Counted from the first letter of the stretch, positions 10,554 to 23,711 are shown. The stretch: 64,000 bases of DNA from Nyssa sinensis (GCA_008638375.1 CM018047.1:50848679-50912678), one strand, 5' to 3'. Program-made: numbers and translations. The notes: generated by a model from the sequence alone, not told the origin.

Positions 10554-13500
10554 ATGTACCAGTGGAGGAAATTCGAGTTCTTCGAAGAGAAATACGCCGG
10601 AAAATGCTCAATTCCTGATGACGTCACCGGAAAAATTGAGTGCTGTTCCAGCGGAAGGGGCAAGATCGTGGTCGGGTGCGATGACGGCACCGTCAGTTTG
10701 CTGGATCGAGGGTTGAAGTTCAATTATGGATTCCAAGCTCACTCTTCCTCTGTTCTCTTTCTTCAGCAGCTGAAGGTTCGATCTCCTGTTTTAATGTAAT
10801 TAATCTTTGTTTAATTCAATTTTTATGTTCCTGAAAGGGTCGGGGCACCTATTAAAGTTTGATCATGGAGGCGTTGTGACGATATTATGATAAGCGAAAT
10901 TGGTTTCACTAGTATGTGATGGGGATTATTATAATCATTCTAAAAGCCTTTGGGACTGAGGCTTTCTTGAGTCTGGAAAATGCCGTTGGTAGAAAAAACA
11001 TTTACTGCGGAATCTCACAGAAACTTCCCTGAAAATGACAGTTTTGAGAAAAGTGGCATGCTGCTGCATAGTTTAAAACTTGGATTTCTAGGAAGTTTGA
11101 AATTCTGGTCCTGAGAATAGCATGAATCATGTTATTAGTCTTTTAGGATATTCATCTTATTAGATGATGCAAGAACTAAGGTAAATTCATTGAGTAACAT
11201 GGACTGGTGTAGACATTTTTCCTGAATCAGGGCTTGGAAAGAAGGACATGAAGGGGTTAACACCAAAAAGAAGGAAACGGCGGGCTGTTTCTCATGCACT
11301 GTAAAATCACCTTCTCTCCAAGGTCCATTTGCACCATGTCTGAGTTTGTTTCTTCATTGGGAAGATTAGTCCATTTAATGAAAACTTCTGTGGTGAGCCA
11401 GCTTTTACTTTTGAATCCATGGCCATGCCTTTTTTTATTTTGTTTAATAATTCATTTTAGTTCAGGTGGTATCAATCTTTATTCTAGGTTAGCTAGTGAC
11501 GGAACACTTGAACCAATTATCTTCTCAAGGCAATGCCTAAAAGATGGGTTTGATCTTGAAGCTAAGTTGAGATTAGATCATTTAAACTAGGTTATTTAAC
11601 TAGTGATGGAACACTTGAACCAAGTCTCTTCTTCAGACTTCAGGCAATACACGAAAGGTGGGGGTTGATTTTGGAGCTAGCTTGAGATTAGGGTAGATGA
11701 CAACTCTAGATTATTTCTGAAGTGGTGGGTTTGTAATTAGCAATCAAAATGGTTTGTAGCTTGCAGTAAATCCAATCGCTAACAGTTAACTCTCACTTTA
11801 TGATCTTTGGTGACTTGTGACTTCATTGAAACCTGAATTTGGTTGCATGTGACTTTAATATGTCTTCATTCAACATAAACCGGTGTTGCAAAGGTGAGGG
11901 CAACCAGGTAAGGCGATTTTCAATCATAGCGCCTTAAAATGTTTTAGGTCAAGTGTCTTCAAAGAGATGATGCCTATGCGAACGCCTTAGATAAGGTGAG
12001 AGGCTACTAGGTGATAGCTTTTCCAATTATAACGTATTTTACTTGTATGTCCCCTACGTTTATAATATTTGTACACTTATTTAATAATTTTGTAAGAGGT
12101 ATATCAATAAGAAAGAACATAATTAGGACCAAGGTCTTATCCAAGTAGTGCAAGTGCCCACTCTCCACGCAAATGGCGTGAGTTCGATTCCCCCTCTCTA
12201 CATTAGTGTATCAAAAAAAAGAAAAACATAGTTATAATCCAAAAATATTATTATCCAATTTATTATATTAATACAAGTATTATAATCAACAATTAGTACA
12301 AAACTGGCCTAACAAATATTTAAATGATTTGCAATGTTTCCAAAATACAAAGATTTATGAATAGTAACACTTTCAATATGTAAAAAAATTACAATTGGGG
12401 AATGACATTGCACCACAACCAACAAATTGTTATCGTTCTTCATGAAATCAGGGCCGGCCCATGATAGAACCTCTTTTTCTTAATCAATCAAATTGACCAC
12501 CTACATGTGAAGTCCTCCCAGTATGGGCTTGACTTTTGACAATCAGTTTAAAGGCCTATGAGATTGGTTCCATCATTATGTTATAGGACTAGAAAGTGCA
12601 CAAAAATTTCTTCTATGTAAGACTTGAATAAATAACAACACTTTGAATATTCATTGAAAAATATTACCAAAACTTAAAATGATCATATCACCTAAAGACG
12701 TCATATGTCGCCTTTAGATTGAGCTTTTTTAGTATTGCAAGTTAATTATTATAACTATAAGATATTATTTAAGTTAAAATGAATAAATTTTTGTTGCCTA
12801 AAATATTCTTTTGATTGTTTTTATAAGTTAACGCCTTATTTCACTTGAGCTGACTTTTTTTGTCGCTTCGCTTTTTAGACAATGTGGGACCTTAATGTCT
12901 TAAAGTGCCTTTCACCTTTAACTACACTGACACAAACCATTGTTCTTGTGTTTTTTTAATTTATTTTTTTATGTTTCACATAATTTTGTCTCCTCCATAT
13001 CACTCTTGGTCAACTGTTTCTCCATGGTACATCCAACTATATTCATTACATTATTGGGTGGTTGTTCCTATACAGCTTTGAACAGTGCTCTTTTGATCAT
13101 GTCATAGTATATGTTGGTATAACATCAATCCACGTTCATCTGAGCCACATGAGCTAGACTTTTCCCTTCTGAATTCATAACAAGTGTTGTCAATATTAAA
13201 ATTTTTAGATCCATTTATGAACTGGCCGGATGGCCATATAGCACTCAAATGTGATTTCTTTCTAAAATTATTTCTTTCCAAAAATAATGATGAACAATTT
13301 AATGAATGTTTTCCTTTCGTTGATAACTCAGCAACGCAACTTCCTAGTAACTGTTGGTGAAGATGAACAAATATCTGCAACGCTATCAGCCATGTGCCTC
13401 AAGGTTTTTGACCTCGACAAGATGCAGCCTGAGGGCTCAAGCACGTCAAATCCCGACTGTATCCAAATATTGAGAATATTCACCAATCAGTTTCCTGAAG

Positions 13501-16500
13501 CAAAGGTAGTGCAAGTTACACTTTTGTATTTTTTTTAGCTCTTATCTAATAATGCAGTTGTTTCCTCAAAATTGTCTCTCACTAAGCTTGTTCAGGGAAA
13601 CAAATTTGCTACATTTCTGAATCTGCACTTCCACTTACCTTCAGGAGATCTAAAGAAATTGATGTCTGCAGATTACGTCATTTTTGGTTCTAGAGGAAGC
13701 TCCACCAATATTACTCATAGCTATTGGATTGGACAATGGTTGCATTTACTGTATCAAAGGGGACATTGCACGTGAGCGTATCAAACGTTTCAAGCTTCAG
13801 GTTGATAATCATTCAGGAAAAAGTGATTCCTCTATTACAGGTCTGGGCTTCCGAGTGGATGGTCAAGCCCTTCAACTATTTGCAGTAACTTCTACTTCAG
13901 TGAGCTTGTTTAGTTTGCAGACTGAACCACCTAGTCGGCAAACCCTAGATCAGATTGGATGTAATGTCAATAGCGTTGCGATGAGTGACCGCTCTGTATG
14001 TTGTTCAGGGTGTTCTTTCTTTCTTTATTTTTCTTTTTGCCATAAGAACAGTTTTCTAATTATTTCATACAATTGACAGTTTTATCATTGTTACAGGAGC
14101 TGATTATTGGCCGACCTGAGGCTGTATACTTCTATGAAGTTGATGGTCGTGGTCCTTGTTGGGCTTTTGAGGGAGAGAAGAGATTCCTTGGGTGGTTTCG
14201 CGGTTACCTTTTGTGTGTTATTGCGGATCAAAGAAATGGAAAGAATACCTTCAACATTTATGACTTGAGAAACCATTTAATTGCCCACAGTTTAGTGGTT
14301 AATGAAGTTTCTCACATGCTTTGTGAATGGGGTAACATAATACTTATAATGACAGACAAATCAGCTTTATGTATTGGGGAGAAGGATATGGAAAGCAAAT
14401 TAGATATGCTTTTTAAGAAGAATCTTTATACAGTAGCTATCAATCTTGTCCAAAGTCAGCAAGCTGATGCTGCTGCTACTGCTGAAGTGCTGAGGAAGTA
14501 TGGTGATCATTTATATGGCAAACAATACTATGATGAGGCTATGGCTCAGTACATCCACACCATTGGTCACCTTGAACCTTCATATGTAATACAGAAGTTT
14601 CTAGATGCACAGAGAATTTACAACCTCACCAATTACTTGGAAAAATTACATGAGAAGGGGCTTGCTTCTAAAGATCATACCACTCTTCTGTTGAACTGTT
14701 ACACCAAATTGAAAGATGTTGAAAAGCTGAATGTGTTCATTAAAAGTGAGGATGGAGTTGGAGAGCACAAATTTGATGTGGAAACTGCAATAAGGGTCTG
14801 CCGTGCTGCCAATTATCATGAGCATGCGATGTATGTAGCTAAAAAGTCTGGGAGGCATGAATGGTACTTAAAGATCTTACTTGAAGACCTGGGTAGATAT
14901 GAAGAAGCCTTGCAATATATTTCTAGTCTTGAACCAAGCCAAGCTGGGGTGACAGTGAAAGAATATGGCAAGATTCTCATAGAGCACAAACCAGTGGAAA
15001 CAATTGAAATACTCATGAGGCTTTGCACTGAGGAAGGAGAAGCAGCCAGGAGAGGAACATCAAATGGTACATACATGTCCATGCTGCCATCTCCTGTTGA
15101 TTTCCTCAACATTTTTATTCATCATCCACAGTCACTTATGGATTTTCTTGAGAAATACACCAGCAAAGTGAAGGATTCACCTGCTCAAGTAGAAATTCAC
15201 AACACACTCTTGGAGTTATACCTGTCTAATGACTTGAACTTCCCATCAATGTCACAAGCTAACTCTAGTGGAGATCGTGATCGCAGTGCAGAAAGGCCAT
15301 TAGGAGGAGCTGTGATGGCAAGAGCAGATTCCAATGGAAAATTAACTTCTGATCGCAAAGATTTGAATAAGGAGAAGGATCGTCAAGAAAGACTTCAGAA
15401 AGGGCTACGCTTGCTTAAGAGTGCATGGCCAGCTGAACTGGAACAACCACTATATGATGTTGATCTTGCTATAATTCTTTGTGAGATGAATGCATTTAAA
15501 GCAGGAATTTTATATCTTTATGAAAAGATGAAACTTTATAAAGAGGTTATTGCTTGCTACATGCAGGCACATGACCATGAGGGTTTGATTGCATGCTGCA
15601 AGAGGCTGGGCGATTCTGGTAAGGGAGGCGACCCTTCTCTTTGGGCAGAATTATTGAAGTACTTTGGTGAACTTGGAGAAGACTGCTCCAAAGAAGTGAA
15701 AGAAGTTTTGACTTATATTGAAAGGGATGACATCTTGCCCCCTATTATTGTTCTTCAGACTCTCTCCAGAAATCCATGCCTCACTCTCTCTGTTATTAAG
15801 GATTATATAGCTCGAAAACTTGAACAGGAATCAAAGCTGATTGAAGAGGACCGGCGAGCTATTGAAAAGTATCAGGTTTGTCTTCTTCTTTTTCTTTTTT
15901 TAGTTTCATTGATAATTTATTTATTCTACCTTATTTCAGTCATTGCAAAAACCCTAAGTGAAAAGTAGAAGAGACTCAATGCATTGAACGACTGCCTTAA
16001 GCAGGGACGAGGCTAGGAATTTAGGTTAGGAGGGGCAAAGTTTTCGCTCAATGTTTGATCATAAATTTAAAAATTAAAGAAGTATAAATAGTTAATATTG
16101 ATTGATAATATTTTGATAAGTAACTAAATTTATTGATACAAAGGAACTTATAAATTAGACAAGAATTCCAACCAAAGAAAAATATGCTAAAAAAACTTCA
16201 AGTTTCAAAAAAAAAAATCCAAAAAATTGATATATAGGTGTACCATTGAGGAGTCAAATTAAAATTAACATAAGGGTAAAGTGTGAAAAATTTTAAACCT
16301 ACGAAGGAAAAAAAAACTTTTAAAGGAGTATATTTATAAAAAAAAATGAAAAGTATAAAAAAAATTCAATTAAAAAAACTGAGAGGCCAATTGCCCCAAG
16401 GCCATGGTGGCCTCGCCCTGGCCTTAAGGATGGGTTTAGTTGCAATAATAAGTGCATCATTAAATGAACATATATCTTAGGAGCAACTCTTTAAGTTGGC

Positions 16501-17910
16501 TTGCTTGGGCTGGTGTGCAGTATGCAATTGTGACAGGCCCTTTCTTCTGTGTTATGGTACAGGAAGTACCAATTTGGTAGAATACATGACCCTTTACACA
16601 TCCTCGCAGAACTAGCTGGATTTCGTCTGCATATAGTTCGTATGAATTGATGTTGAGCACCTGTCCTTTTTTTAGCATACATGTGTACTCTTCTCAGACA
16701 TGCTTTCAGCTCCTAAGGGGTCTTTGTTTTCGATGATTATTTCTTCTATAAATAATAAATCTGGTAAATGTAAGGCCAATTTGTTCTCCATGTTGTTGGC
16801 TGCATAAAATTGACATTTTTTGGTGATCGGTGGAAATGTCCTGCAGTGAATTAGGTTATAATGAAAGTGCTCAAGATATAAATCTGTGGAGCACTATATA
16901 ATAAAACTTTGAGTGTATACATGGGGGTTTGATCCCCCGTGAGACTGAGGAAATACTTGAAATCTTTCTTCTATCATTCTGCCAATGGGGAATATTTATT
17001 TTTCTGGCTTGAACAGACAACCTGCTTCGATATATACATGCAAACATAGTTGTGGACTTGTGGACAACTATTTAGGTGGAATGACTCTTTGCTGCAAATT
17101 TTTTAACTAATGATAGTTAGGCAATAATGGGTTCAAAAAAGAACTCGTTTGCCCCATTCCTTTCTGGTTCTTACTAGATTGGCATTTCTTGTACTCTTGA
17201 TCCTTTTGATAAGACTGCTGACTGTAACTTGATACTATCTGAATAATCAATTTATAGTAAAAATATTCTTTCACGTTTTCCCTCTTTGTACCTTTTTATC
17301 TCAACTATTTGGAGTCGGTTACATGATTCTTGTCTCGCCATTCTACTCTATTTAAGACCATCCCCTTAGTTAAACCTCACATTATTTTTTCCCTCTTTGT
17401 CTAGGAAAAGAAACTAATTAAGTTCTGTTATTATGAAAAATCCACGATAAGTGACAAAATATATCACACCTTTGTTCAGTGAGAATGGAGTGATATCTAA
17501 AAACTCCTTTAATTGTGCAGGAGGAAACATTGGCAATGAGAAAGGAAATTCAGGATCTTAGGACAAATGCCAGAATTTTCCAGCTTAGCAAGTGCACTGC
17601 ATGCACTTTCACGCTCGATCTTCCTGCTGTCCACTTTATGTGTATGCACTCATTCCATCAGCGTTGCCTGGGGGACAATGAAAAAGAGTGCCCCGAATGT
17701 GCTCCTGAATACACAGCTGTCCTGGAAATGAAAAGAAGCTTGGAGCAGAATTCGAAAGACCAAGATCAGTTCTTCCAGCAAGTTAAGAGTTCTAAAGACG
17801 GGTTTTCTGTGATTGCGGAGTATTTTGGGAAGGGGGTCATTAGCAAAACTGGCAATGGAACAACTAGCACTCTTAGATCAGGCAACGCTTCTTCCAGCAC
17901 TGGCTTTTGA
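10554..17910 (+). CDS. VPS11: Vacuolar protein sorting-associated protein 11 (HOPS/CORVET core subunit)
   Basis: Five coding exons with GT-AG introns: 10554-10775, 13332-13505, 13672-13995, 14097-15875, 17521-17910. Together they encode 962 aa; Arabidopsis VPS11 is a little shorter (about 930). All introns fall between codons. Residues 1 to about 335 form the N-terminal beta-propeller (start MYQWRKFEFFEEKY). An alpha-solenoid with a clathrin heavy-chain-like repeat follows from about 338 (MLFKKNLYTVAINLVQSQ). The C-terminus is a RING-H2-type zinc finger at about 858-893 with all ligands present: CTAC, CMHSFHQRC and CPEC. In the known family VPS11 is a scaffold of the HOPS and CORVET tethers that dock membranes at endosome and vacuole. 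Intron 1 (2.56 kb) carries a SINE; intron 4 carries a hAT element. The start is the first ATG giving the conserved N-terminus. Exact splice sites are inferred. Confidence 0.95.
11885..12900. mobile_element. Possible diverged hAT-like element in VPS11 intron 1
   Basis: The ends look weakly inverted (TTGCAAAGGTGAGG on the left; reverse complement of the right end TTGTCTAAAAAGCGAAGCGA), with repeated GGCG/CGCC blocks near both ends. I could not find a matching 8-bp target duplication, so limits and class are tentative. Confidence 0.25.
12126..12224 (+). repeat. tRNA-derived SINE in VPS11 intron 1
   Basis: A tRNA-like head of about 80 bp contains a B-box-like GAGTTCGATTCC and ends in an A-rich tail. 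It is flanked by AACATAATTA (12116-12125) and AACATAGTTA (12225-12234), a 10-bp target duplication with one change. Confidence 0.6.
16002..16420. mobile_element. hAT MITE in VPS11 intron 4
   Basis: The 419-bp element begins CAGGGACGAGGC and ends GCCTCGCCCTG, the usual CAGGG...CCCTG form of hAT ends. It has an exact 8-bp target duplication GCCTTAAG at 15994-16001 and 16421-16428. No transposase. It lies wholly inside the intron. Confidence 0.85.
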
Positions 17911-18642
17911 GATTTTTTTATTATTATTGTGTTAATTTTCAGCATTCACTCTTTCATTATTGCCTCTCAAACCTTTCTCAGTGTCTGGGTTGTAGTTGAG
18001 TGATTCAAGGTCCACTGCCGTTCAAGAGCAATGGGCCAGATATTGAGATTCTAGCATACCCTTTTCGACCCAATTGGTCCAGCTGTCTGGAAGGGAGAAT
18101 GTGTGTGGTACTTCATGGTGAAAAAATTTCAAAAATGATCACTTTTATCTGTTCAAACTGGCTGACCTGGTTGCACAGCAGAGATATGTCAGCTTGATGT
18201 CCCTCTGAGCGTGAGTGCAACTAGCGGTCCGTATTCTCAATTTTATTACAAATGAAATAGTCAAACAATCTTGATGTATTTATTTGAAAAAAATATTATG
18301 ATTCCAGTGGGTATGGTGCTGTTGTTTTTTGTGATTGTGTGTTACTATAAGATAGCTGGTCTTTCAGCCGGATGAAAGAAACATGCTAAGTTGAGAATCT
18401 TTATATCATTTATGGATTTGGCTAACTTTTAAGGTTTAAGCACAAACCTCGAATTTTGTGATTGATTCTAACTACAGGTATAGGAATTGATTATTGAATG
18501 TATTTATTTGGTTCATTTTTACCTCCTTTTTTTGTGAGTTAAGGATCTTAAAACACTTAAGATGGGAATTAATTCTTGAATTGTGGATGATTTTTCATTT
18601 CAAGGCATAAGATTGAACTTGATAACATATTATGAACACCAT
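17911..18642 (+). other. VPS11 3' UTR and downstream DNA
   Basis: The first few hundred bases after the VPS11 stop are less AT-rich and probably include the 3' UTR. The polyadenylation site cannot be fixed by eye. No other gene recognised. Confidence 0.4.
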
Positions 18643-18650
18643 TTTTAGGT

Positions 18651-18831
18651 GGAGTAATACTATTAAGAGCTGGTTGTATTTGCGAACGAAACTCTTATTC
18701 ATTAGATCATCTAGGGATTAGGATGTATTCAGATATTGAAGTGATTACATTAAATAAACTTTCATCCCTAAAAGATCTAATAGATAAGAGTGTCGTTCGT
18801 ATATGCAAACGAGCTCTTAGTAGAATTACCC
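18651..18831. mobile_element. 181-bp foldback MITE with 8-bp target duplication
   Basis: Nearly the whole element is two inverted arms of about 75 bp sharing AAGAGCT, CGAACGA and the CTCTTAT / TTAGATC blocks. It is bounded by TTTTAGGT at 18643-18650 and 18832-18839. The 8-bp duplication suggests hAT mobilisation, though the ends (GGAGTAATACT / GGGTAATTCTA) are not the usual hAT form. Confidence 0.7.
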
Positions 18832-19097
18832 TTTTAGGTAAAGAAGGTTTTTTCCGGAATATGGTGGAATTTATTGTTATACTGGTGCCTCACAAATGGT
18901 AGGCAGACAAATTCACTTGAGCCAGAGTGATTATGGAGTACAGGAGTGTTATAATCTAAGGCTGCTTGGAGTTCAAAAGTTACGTGGGTAATCAAAAACA
19001 GCTGCCTGTTGTCCAAGTATGGAAATCAGGAATATTTATTTTGTGTAAATAATTTTTTTTTTGATAAGTTTATGGGTAATTAAATTTAATTGTTCAG

Positions 19098-19317
19098 CCA
19101 GAGAAATGTGGAGGTTGGGCTTGTGATCGTGGTAGTCATCTTGGAACTGGTTTGAACTCATCCAAAAACTGTCCAACACCTCTGTATTCATGTCAATTAT
19201 CTTCCCCGAAGAACCACTTTGGAGTTTCAAGAAAAAGGGTGATTGTAGTGGGAGATAAAATCATATCCACCATTGACCATAGAGCTCCTAGTCAAGATTA
19301 TGGGCAACAATACCAAG
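19098..19317 (+). other. Possible orphan exon or pseudogene fragment
   Basis: A 220-bp stretch is open in one frame with protein-like composition (Cys-, Ser- and basic-rich, start PEKCGGWACDRGSHLG). It is preceded by an acceptor-like TTGTTCAG and followed by a donor-like CAAG/GTAATG. I do not recognise the peptide and found no flanking exons. It could be a relic captured by a transposon or chance. Confidence 0.2.
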
Positions 19318-20052
19318 GTAATGCTATATTGTCTCGATCTTAATCTACCAGCTCACATTGTTTTTATATTTATACGTGTGTGTGTGCGCGCGTGTCAAGT
19401 TCAACTACTTGAAACCAACCGGATCTGTTAATTGCAAATTCAATACATCCATTATCAATGCTATGAGCTGAAACAAACCATTTTTGTTGCTCATATCCTA
19501 TAGTAGGAATGCCATCGTTTTGAACTGAAATAATAGATTTTGGAAGTTTAGATATATGTTATCCGATGATGTTCTTGGACAGAAAAACTCTCAAGATGGG
19601 ACCTACTAAATGATATTCCAGGTTGCACCTACTCCTTTTTTGTATGTGTAATGTCCTCATATACTGAGAATCTAGTAACAGAAAACAAATGACTTTATGT
19701 ACTTGTTTGTTTATATGTGACTTCAAAATGATGTTTGGACTTCAATAGTCAAAAAGCAAGTTGTGGCCAATGATGCTAGAAAGTATAATGATTTCATGAA
19801 AACCAGTAGTCTATAATATGATTTGACATTGTTACTTTAGTGCTTGTTATTGTATGGTTCTCTTCCAGCTCAACATTATTATTATGTGTGTGTGTGTGTG
19901 GAACTGGTGGCCTGTGGAAAGGGGGTCTTTTGTTGCTTCTGGCTAACTTTTCTAGTTGTAGTAATGGAGATGGTAGACTATCATCTCCTGAGCAATTGAC
20001 AACATGCCATGTTTTTGAAGTATGATTGGCATCTCTTGGTTAGCCCTCTCTA

Positions 20053-20180
20053 GGGATAGCAATGGGGCGGACCCTTCTCTAACCCTGATTCTATTTGTTT
20101 TTCCTGCCCCAGCTTCTCCCTTGCCCTGCAAAAATTTTCTTTATCATTAAAAAATATTGTGTACAATAAATATTTTTCAC
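20053..20180 (+). repeat. Truncated GC-ended hAT MITE, copy 3
   Basis: Begins TAGGGATAGCAATGGGGCGG, closely like the left end of the element at 24827, but no matching right end was found. Confidence 0.35.
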
Positions 20181-20346
20181 AAACTAGAAGGAAAGTTCAG
20201 GAGCACGGATAGAGAGAGAGAGAGATCAGAAGCACTTCAAACTGCATGCATGCATGCTTTAAACCAAAAACTTACATAAATATATCATAGTATTTTTGTA
20301 AATATGATTAAATAAATGTGTAAAATGAGTTTGAGATGAAGTAACC

Positions 20347-20807
20347 TGATGCTGCATTTTTTCATCCTGGCATATAGTAGTTTCCGCGTGCATCATATTA
20401 TCCACTTTAGGCTTAAGAGTCCTCACGACTTTGTTCTTCCTGGGCAGAAAAGGCTTGATGCAAGGGAGATGACGACTGAAGCAGCGACGCCAGTGTCCGA
20501 CTCCTTTTCAATGTGGGACTCAAGGTGGCGCAATAGCTACTCCCCCTAGTCGGGATTGGTGGAGCACAAGAACGAGGCACATGGCCCAAGCGTTTCTACA
20601 GACGGCGCCAAACTGATGCTGCATTTTTTCGTCCTGGCACATAGTAGGTTCCGCGTGCACCATATTGTTCGCTTTAGGCTTAAGAGCCCTCACGACTTTG
20701 TTCTTCCTAGACGGAAAATGCCTGATGCAAGGGAGAGGATAACTGAAGCTTATAAGCGACGTCAGTGCCCAACTCTTATTCGATGTGAAACTCAAAGTGA
20801 CACAACA
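20347..20807 (-). mobile_element. Complete TRIM retrotransposon (461 bp)
   Basis: On the - strand the order is 5' LTR (20614-20807, 194 bp), primer site TTTGGCGCCGTCTGT (about 20598-20612), a 78-bp internal region, purine tract AGGGGGAG, then 3' LTR (20347-20535). The two LTRs are clearly homologous and end in CA next to the primer site. The 5-bp target duplication TAACC is exact (20342-20346, 20808-20812). There is no coding capacity, so it needs enzymes from another element; the primer site is the same type as in the Tat element at 50706. Confidence 0.85.
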
Positions 20808-20812
20808 TAACC

Positions 20813-21485
20813 CTTTTCCAACTATGACCCAACCTTAAAAAGGTTTCTTAAATCTTACTCTTAACCTAACTCGTTTTATTTATAATTATTTTAAATTCAT
20901 CTTATTAGAAATGAGGTGGGGTCAATTCTGATAGAACAAGTCAATTTTTTATTCTTACAACTCTTATCTTAACCTTAGTTAATAATTTTTGAATAGATCG
21001 AAATCATAAACTTAAATTTATGAATCAAATCAATTATCGTTTATCAATTAAATAAAAAAAATTTATTTACTTTCTTAAATTTAGACAATTTGTTTACATA
21101 ACACAGTATGATTCATCCAAGTTTTCTCACCTTTTGCATGTTTATCATGATTTTACAAAGAGAACACTGCCTTTATTTTGCTTTCGTGCACGTATCCTTT
21201 TTGTTGCCCCAACTTAAGTTGAGATTCATCATGCAGTACAAGAAAGTACATTTGTATCCATTCCCATTTAATCATACACTTTATGCTTTAACCTCCACTA
21301 ATTATATATAAAATCAAATCAAACCAAACGTAACTTTGTTGTTCTGTCTTCCACGTGGCCGTTCAAACCACTCATGTTAATCAATGATTAAGCCTGTTTG
21401 GACTGCTTAATAATTTAACTTGGCTTAATTTAAAAGTGATTTTAAACTAATTTAGTGTGAGTAAGTTAACTTTCTTATTTTCATA
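20813..21485. other. AT-rich intergenic DNA
   Basis: No gene or delimitable repeat recognised. Confidence 0.4.
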
Positions 21486-21494
21486 TTTATATTA

Positions 21495-21906
21495 GTGAAA
21501 ATTATACTGAACTGACAATTACACCTCCGATATTTCTGAAATATCACCGATTTTTTTTTTATTTTTTGCTTGACAAAATACAAATATTTCTCTTCAATCA
21601 AAATTTTAAAACTGTCCATTTTTTTTTTCAATTTTGACCCTTTTTTTTTTTACTTTTTAAAATATTTTTTTATATAAAAATAAATTTAAAATTTTAATCA
21701 ATATTTATTTTAAAAATAAAATAAAATTAAAAAAAATATTAAAGAGGAGAGTTTTGTTATTTTGAAAAGAAAAGAAAAAAACAAGAGATGAGTATTTGTA
21801 TAATGTAAAATAAAATAAGGTGTCAATATAATTTTAAAAAATTTTAAAAAAATTGAATATAATTGTCAAGACATCTCAAAAGAATTAAATGTTAGTATAA
21901 TTTATC
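21495..21906. mobile_element. Mutator-like MITE, copy 1
   Basis: Imperfect inverted termini (GTGAAAATTATACTGA on the left, GATAAATTATACTAAC reading in from the right) enclose a very AT-rich core sharing a GTTTTGTTATTTTGAA segment with the element at 42643-43097. The 9-bp target duplication TTTATATTA is exact (21486-21494, 21907-21915), diagnostic of Mutator-like insertion. Confidence 0.75.
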
Positions 21907-21915
21907 TTTATATTA

Positions 21916-23711
21916 AATAATATATAGTAGGTATGTGTGTATCTATATATATATATATATAAATATTTGATGGACGGGCTACCGGGTAATGGGCAGGTAC
22001 AAAGACACTGTGGTCCCGGATAACGGAACGCAAGCGACGCAGCTCTACACGGAAAGCAACCATTAACTCATGCATAGAGCTCTGTGCTTAAGAGTGTCCA
22101 TTACATGTTTTTCATCATAAACTGCTCTCCTCTGCACTCTAAAATCCTCCTTACCTCTGTCTCAGTCTCAACTTCAATCTCAATCTTCATCTGATTGAGA
22201 TTAAATTAATAAAAAAAATCTCTCAATCATTAAAATTAAATTAATAAAAAAAGGTCTCAATCATCTCTGATTAAGATTTAAAATTAAAGCAAGTATGAAT
22301 CATCTGATTGCATCCTGAAGATTCGGGTGGGACCGGCTTGTCAAATCATATATCCTCAGCTAGATGTGAATAATTGAGACAGGAGTGGCCCACCTTAGCA
22401 CCAATTTACACAATACACGACCACCACATCAAGGGATGGACATGTGTCCATGTGACGATCATTAAGCCGACTTACTCGGGCGCAACCCGTTTTCTCCCCT
22501 TTGGCCTGTCCCCCTTCTACCACACTCCTAATATGTCAAAATTACCCTACATTTTACAATTTGAAAATGGACCTCCTTTTTTAAAAAAAATTATAGCAAA
22601 GCATGCAAATAGAAAATCAAATTTCTTAATGAAAGAAAATACCAACCAAAGATAAATTATAAAAGACATCATATAATATTTTAAATAACAGAAGAGAAGA
22701 CGACGCTACTTAATTAAGTTTAAAAAAAAAATCTTATTTAGTCACATATCACAATTTTTATCTGTCACGTATATAATCATATTGATATTATGTAATTATG
22801 ATACGTATTCGAATAAAAGAGATTTTATCAACATAATTTTGAACCAAGTATGGTTCTTATTAGCCATAAAAAAAATCACTTTGAAGGCAGAATTTTCTTT
22901 TTTATTATTTAATTTTTAAAAAAATATTTAACTCAATTATATCATAATCCTATTATTTTCATCTAAATATAGTAAATTTAAAAAAAAAGTATGAAATTAT
23001 TTTTTTAAATTAAATTTTGAGTTTGAATGATGGGTATTTTATGAAAAATTGTTATCTGAATTTAATTGTTTGATTTAAAGTGATTTTTTCCAACTTTATG
23101 TGAATTTTGGACACTTTTTAAAAAGCATAAGTGGAAGTATTAATGGACTATAACCCATGTCAAATTTGAAAAAAAAAAAATACCCAGTGCTATTTTTATA
23201 CATCATTTATATCATTTCTCAACACAAAGTTTTGAAATACTCATAAAATAATTCTCAAAATATGAAGACCCTTAATATGTTAAAAATTTAATATGATTTT
23301 TATTTTCTACTTTGCCCGAGCGGTCTAGGTAAAGTCAATCCATCAATATTTAAATAAATAATTAATATAATTATTAAGTATTCAGTAAATTCTGTTTCTC
23401 TACAATTAACGAAATAATTTATCAATTAAATGATTTTTAAAATAAAACTAAGAAATGAAAATTATAAATGTGATTACTTTGTAAATAATATATTAGTTAC
23501 TAATTATCACCTATAAAAAGAATTTAATTCGTCAATTATTTATTAGTTAATTAAATTATTATGATAACAAATTAATTTTTAGACAAATCAAGTTTTTCAT
23601 AGGTTGCTTAAGAAATCTTGAAACTAAATATGATTAGACTAGTTTAATTAAGTTATCTAGTTTTAAGAAATTTCAAATTCATGTGTTTAAGTATTTTTTT
23701 GGTCAATTTAC
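21916..23711. other. Intergenic DNA, no gene seen
   Basis: AT-rich apart from about 21970-22050 and 22320-22520, which are less AT-rich and might be remnants of genic or regulatory DNA. No protein, RNA or element was recognised. A (TA)n tract lies near 21947-21960. Confidence 0.35.

Noticed and set aside
23308..23340. tRNA-like phrase TTTGCCCGAGCGGTCTAGGT
   Set aside because: Only a D-arm-like half; no matching acceptor, anticodon or T-arm follows, so not a tRNA gene.
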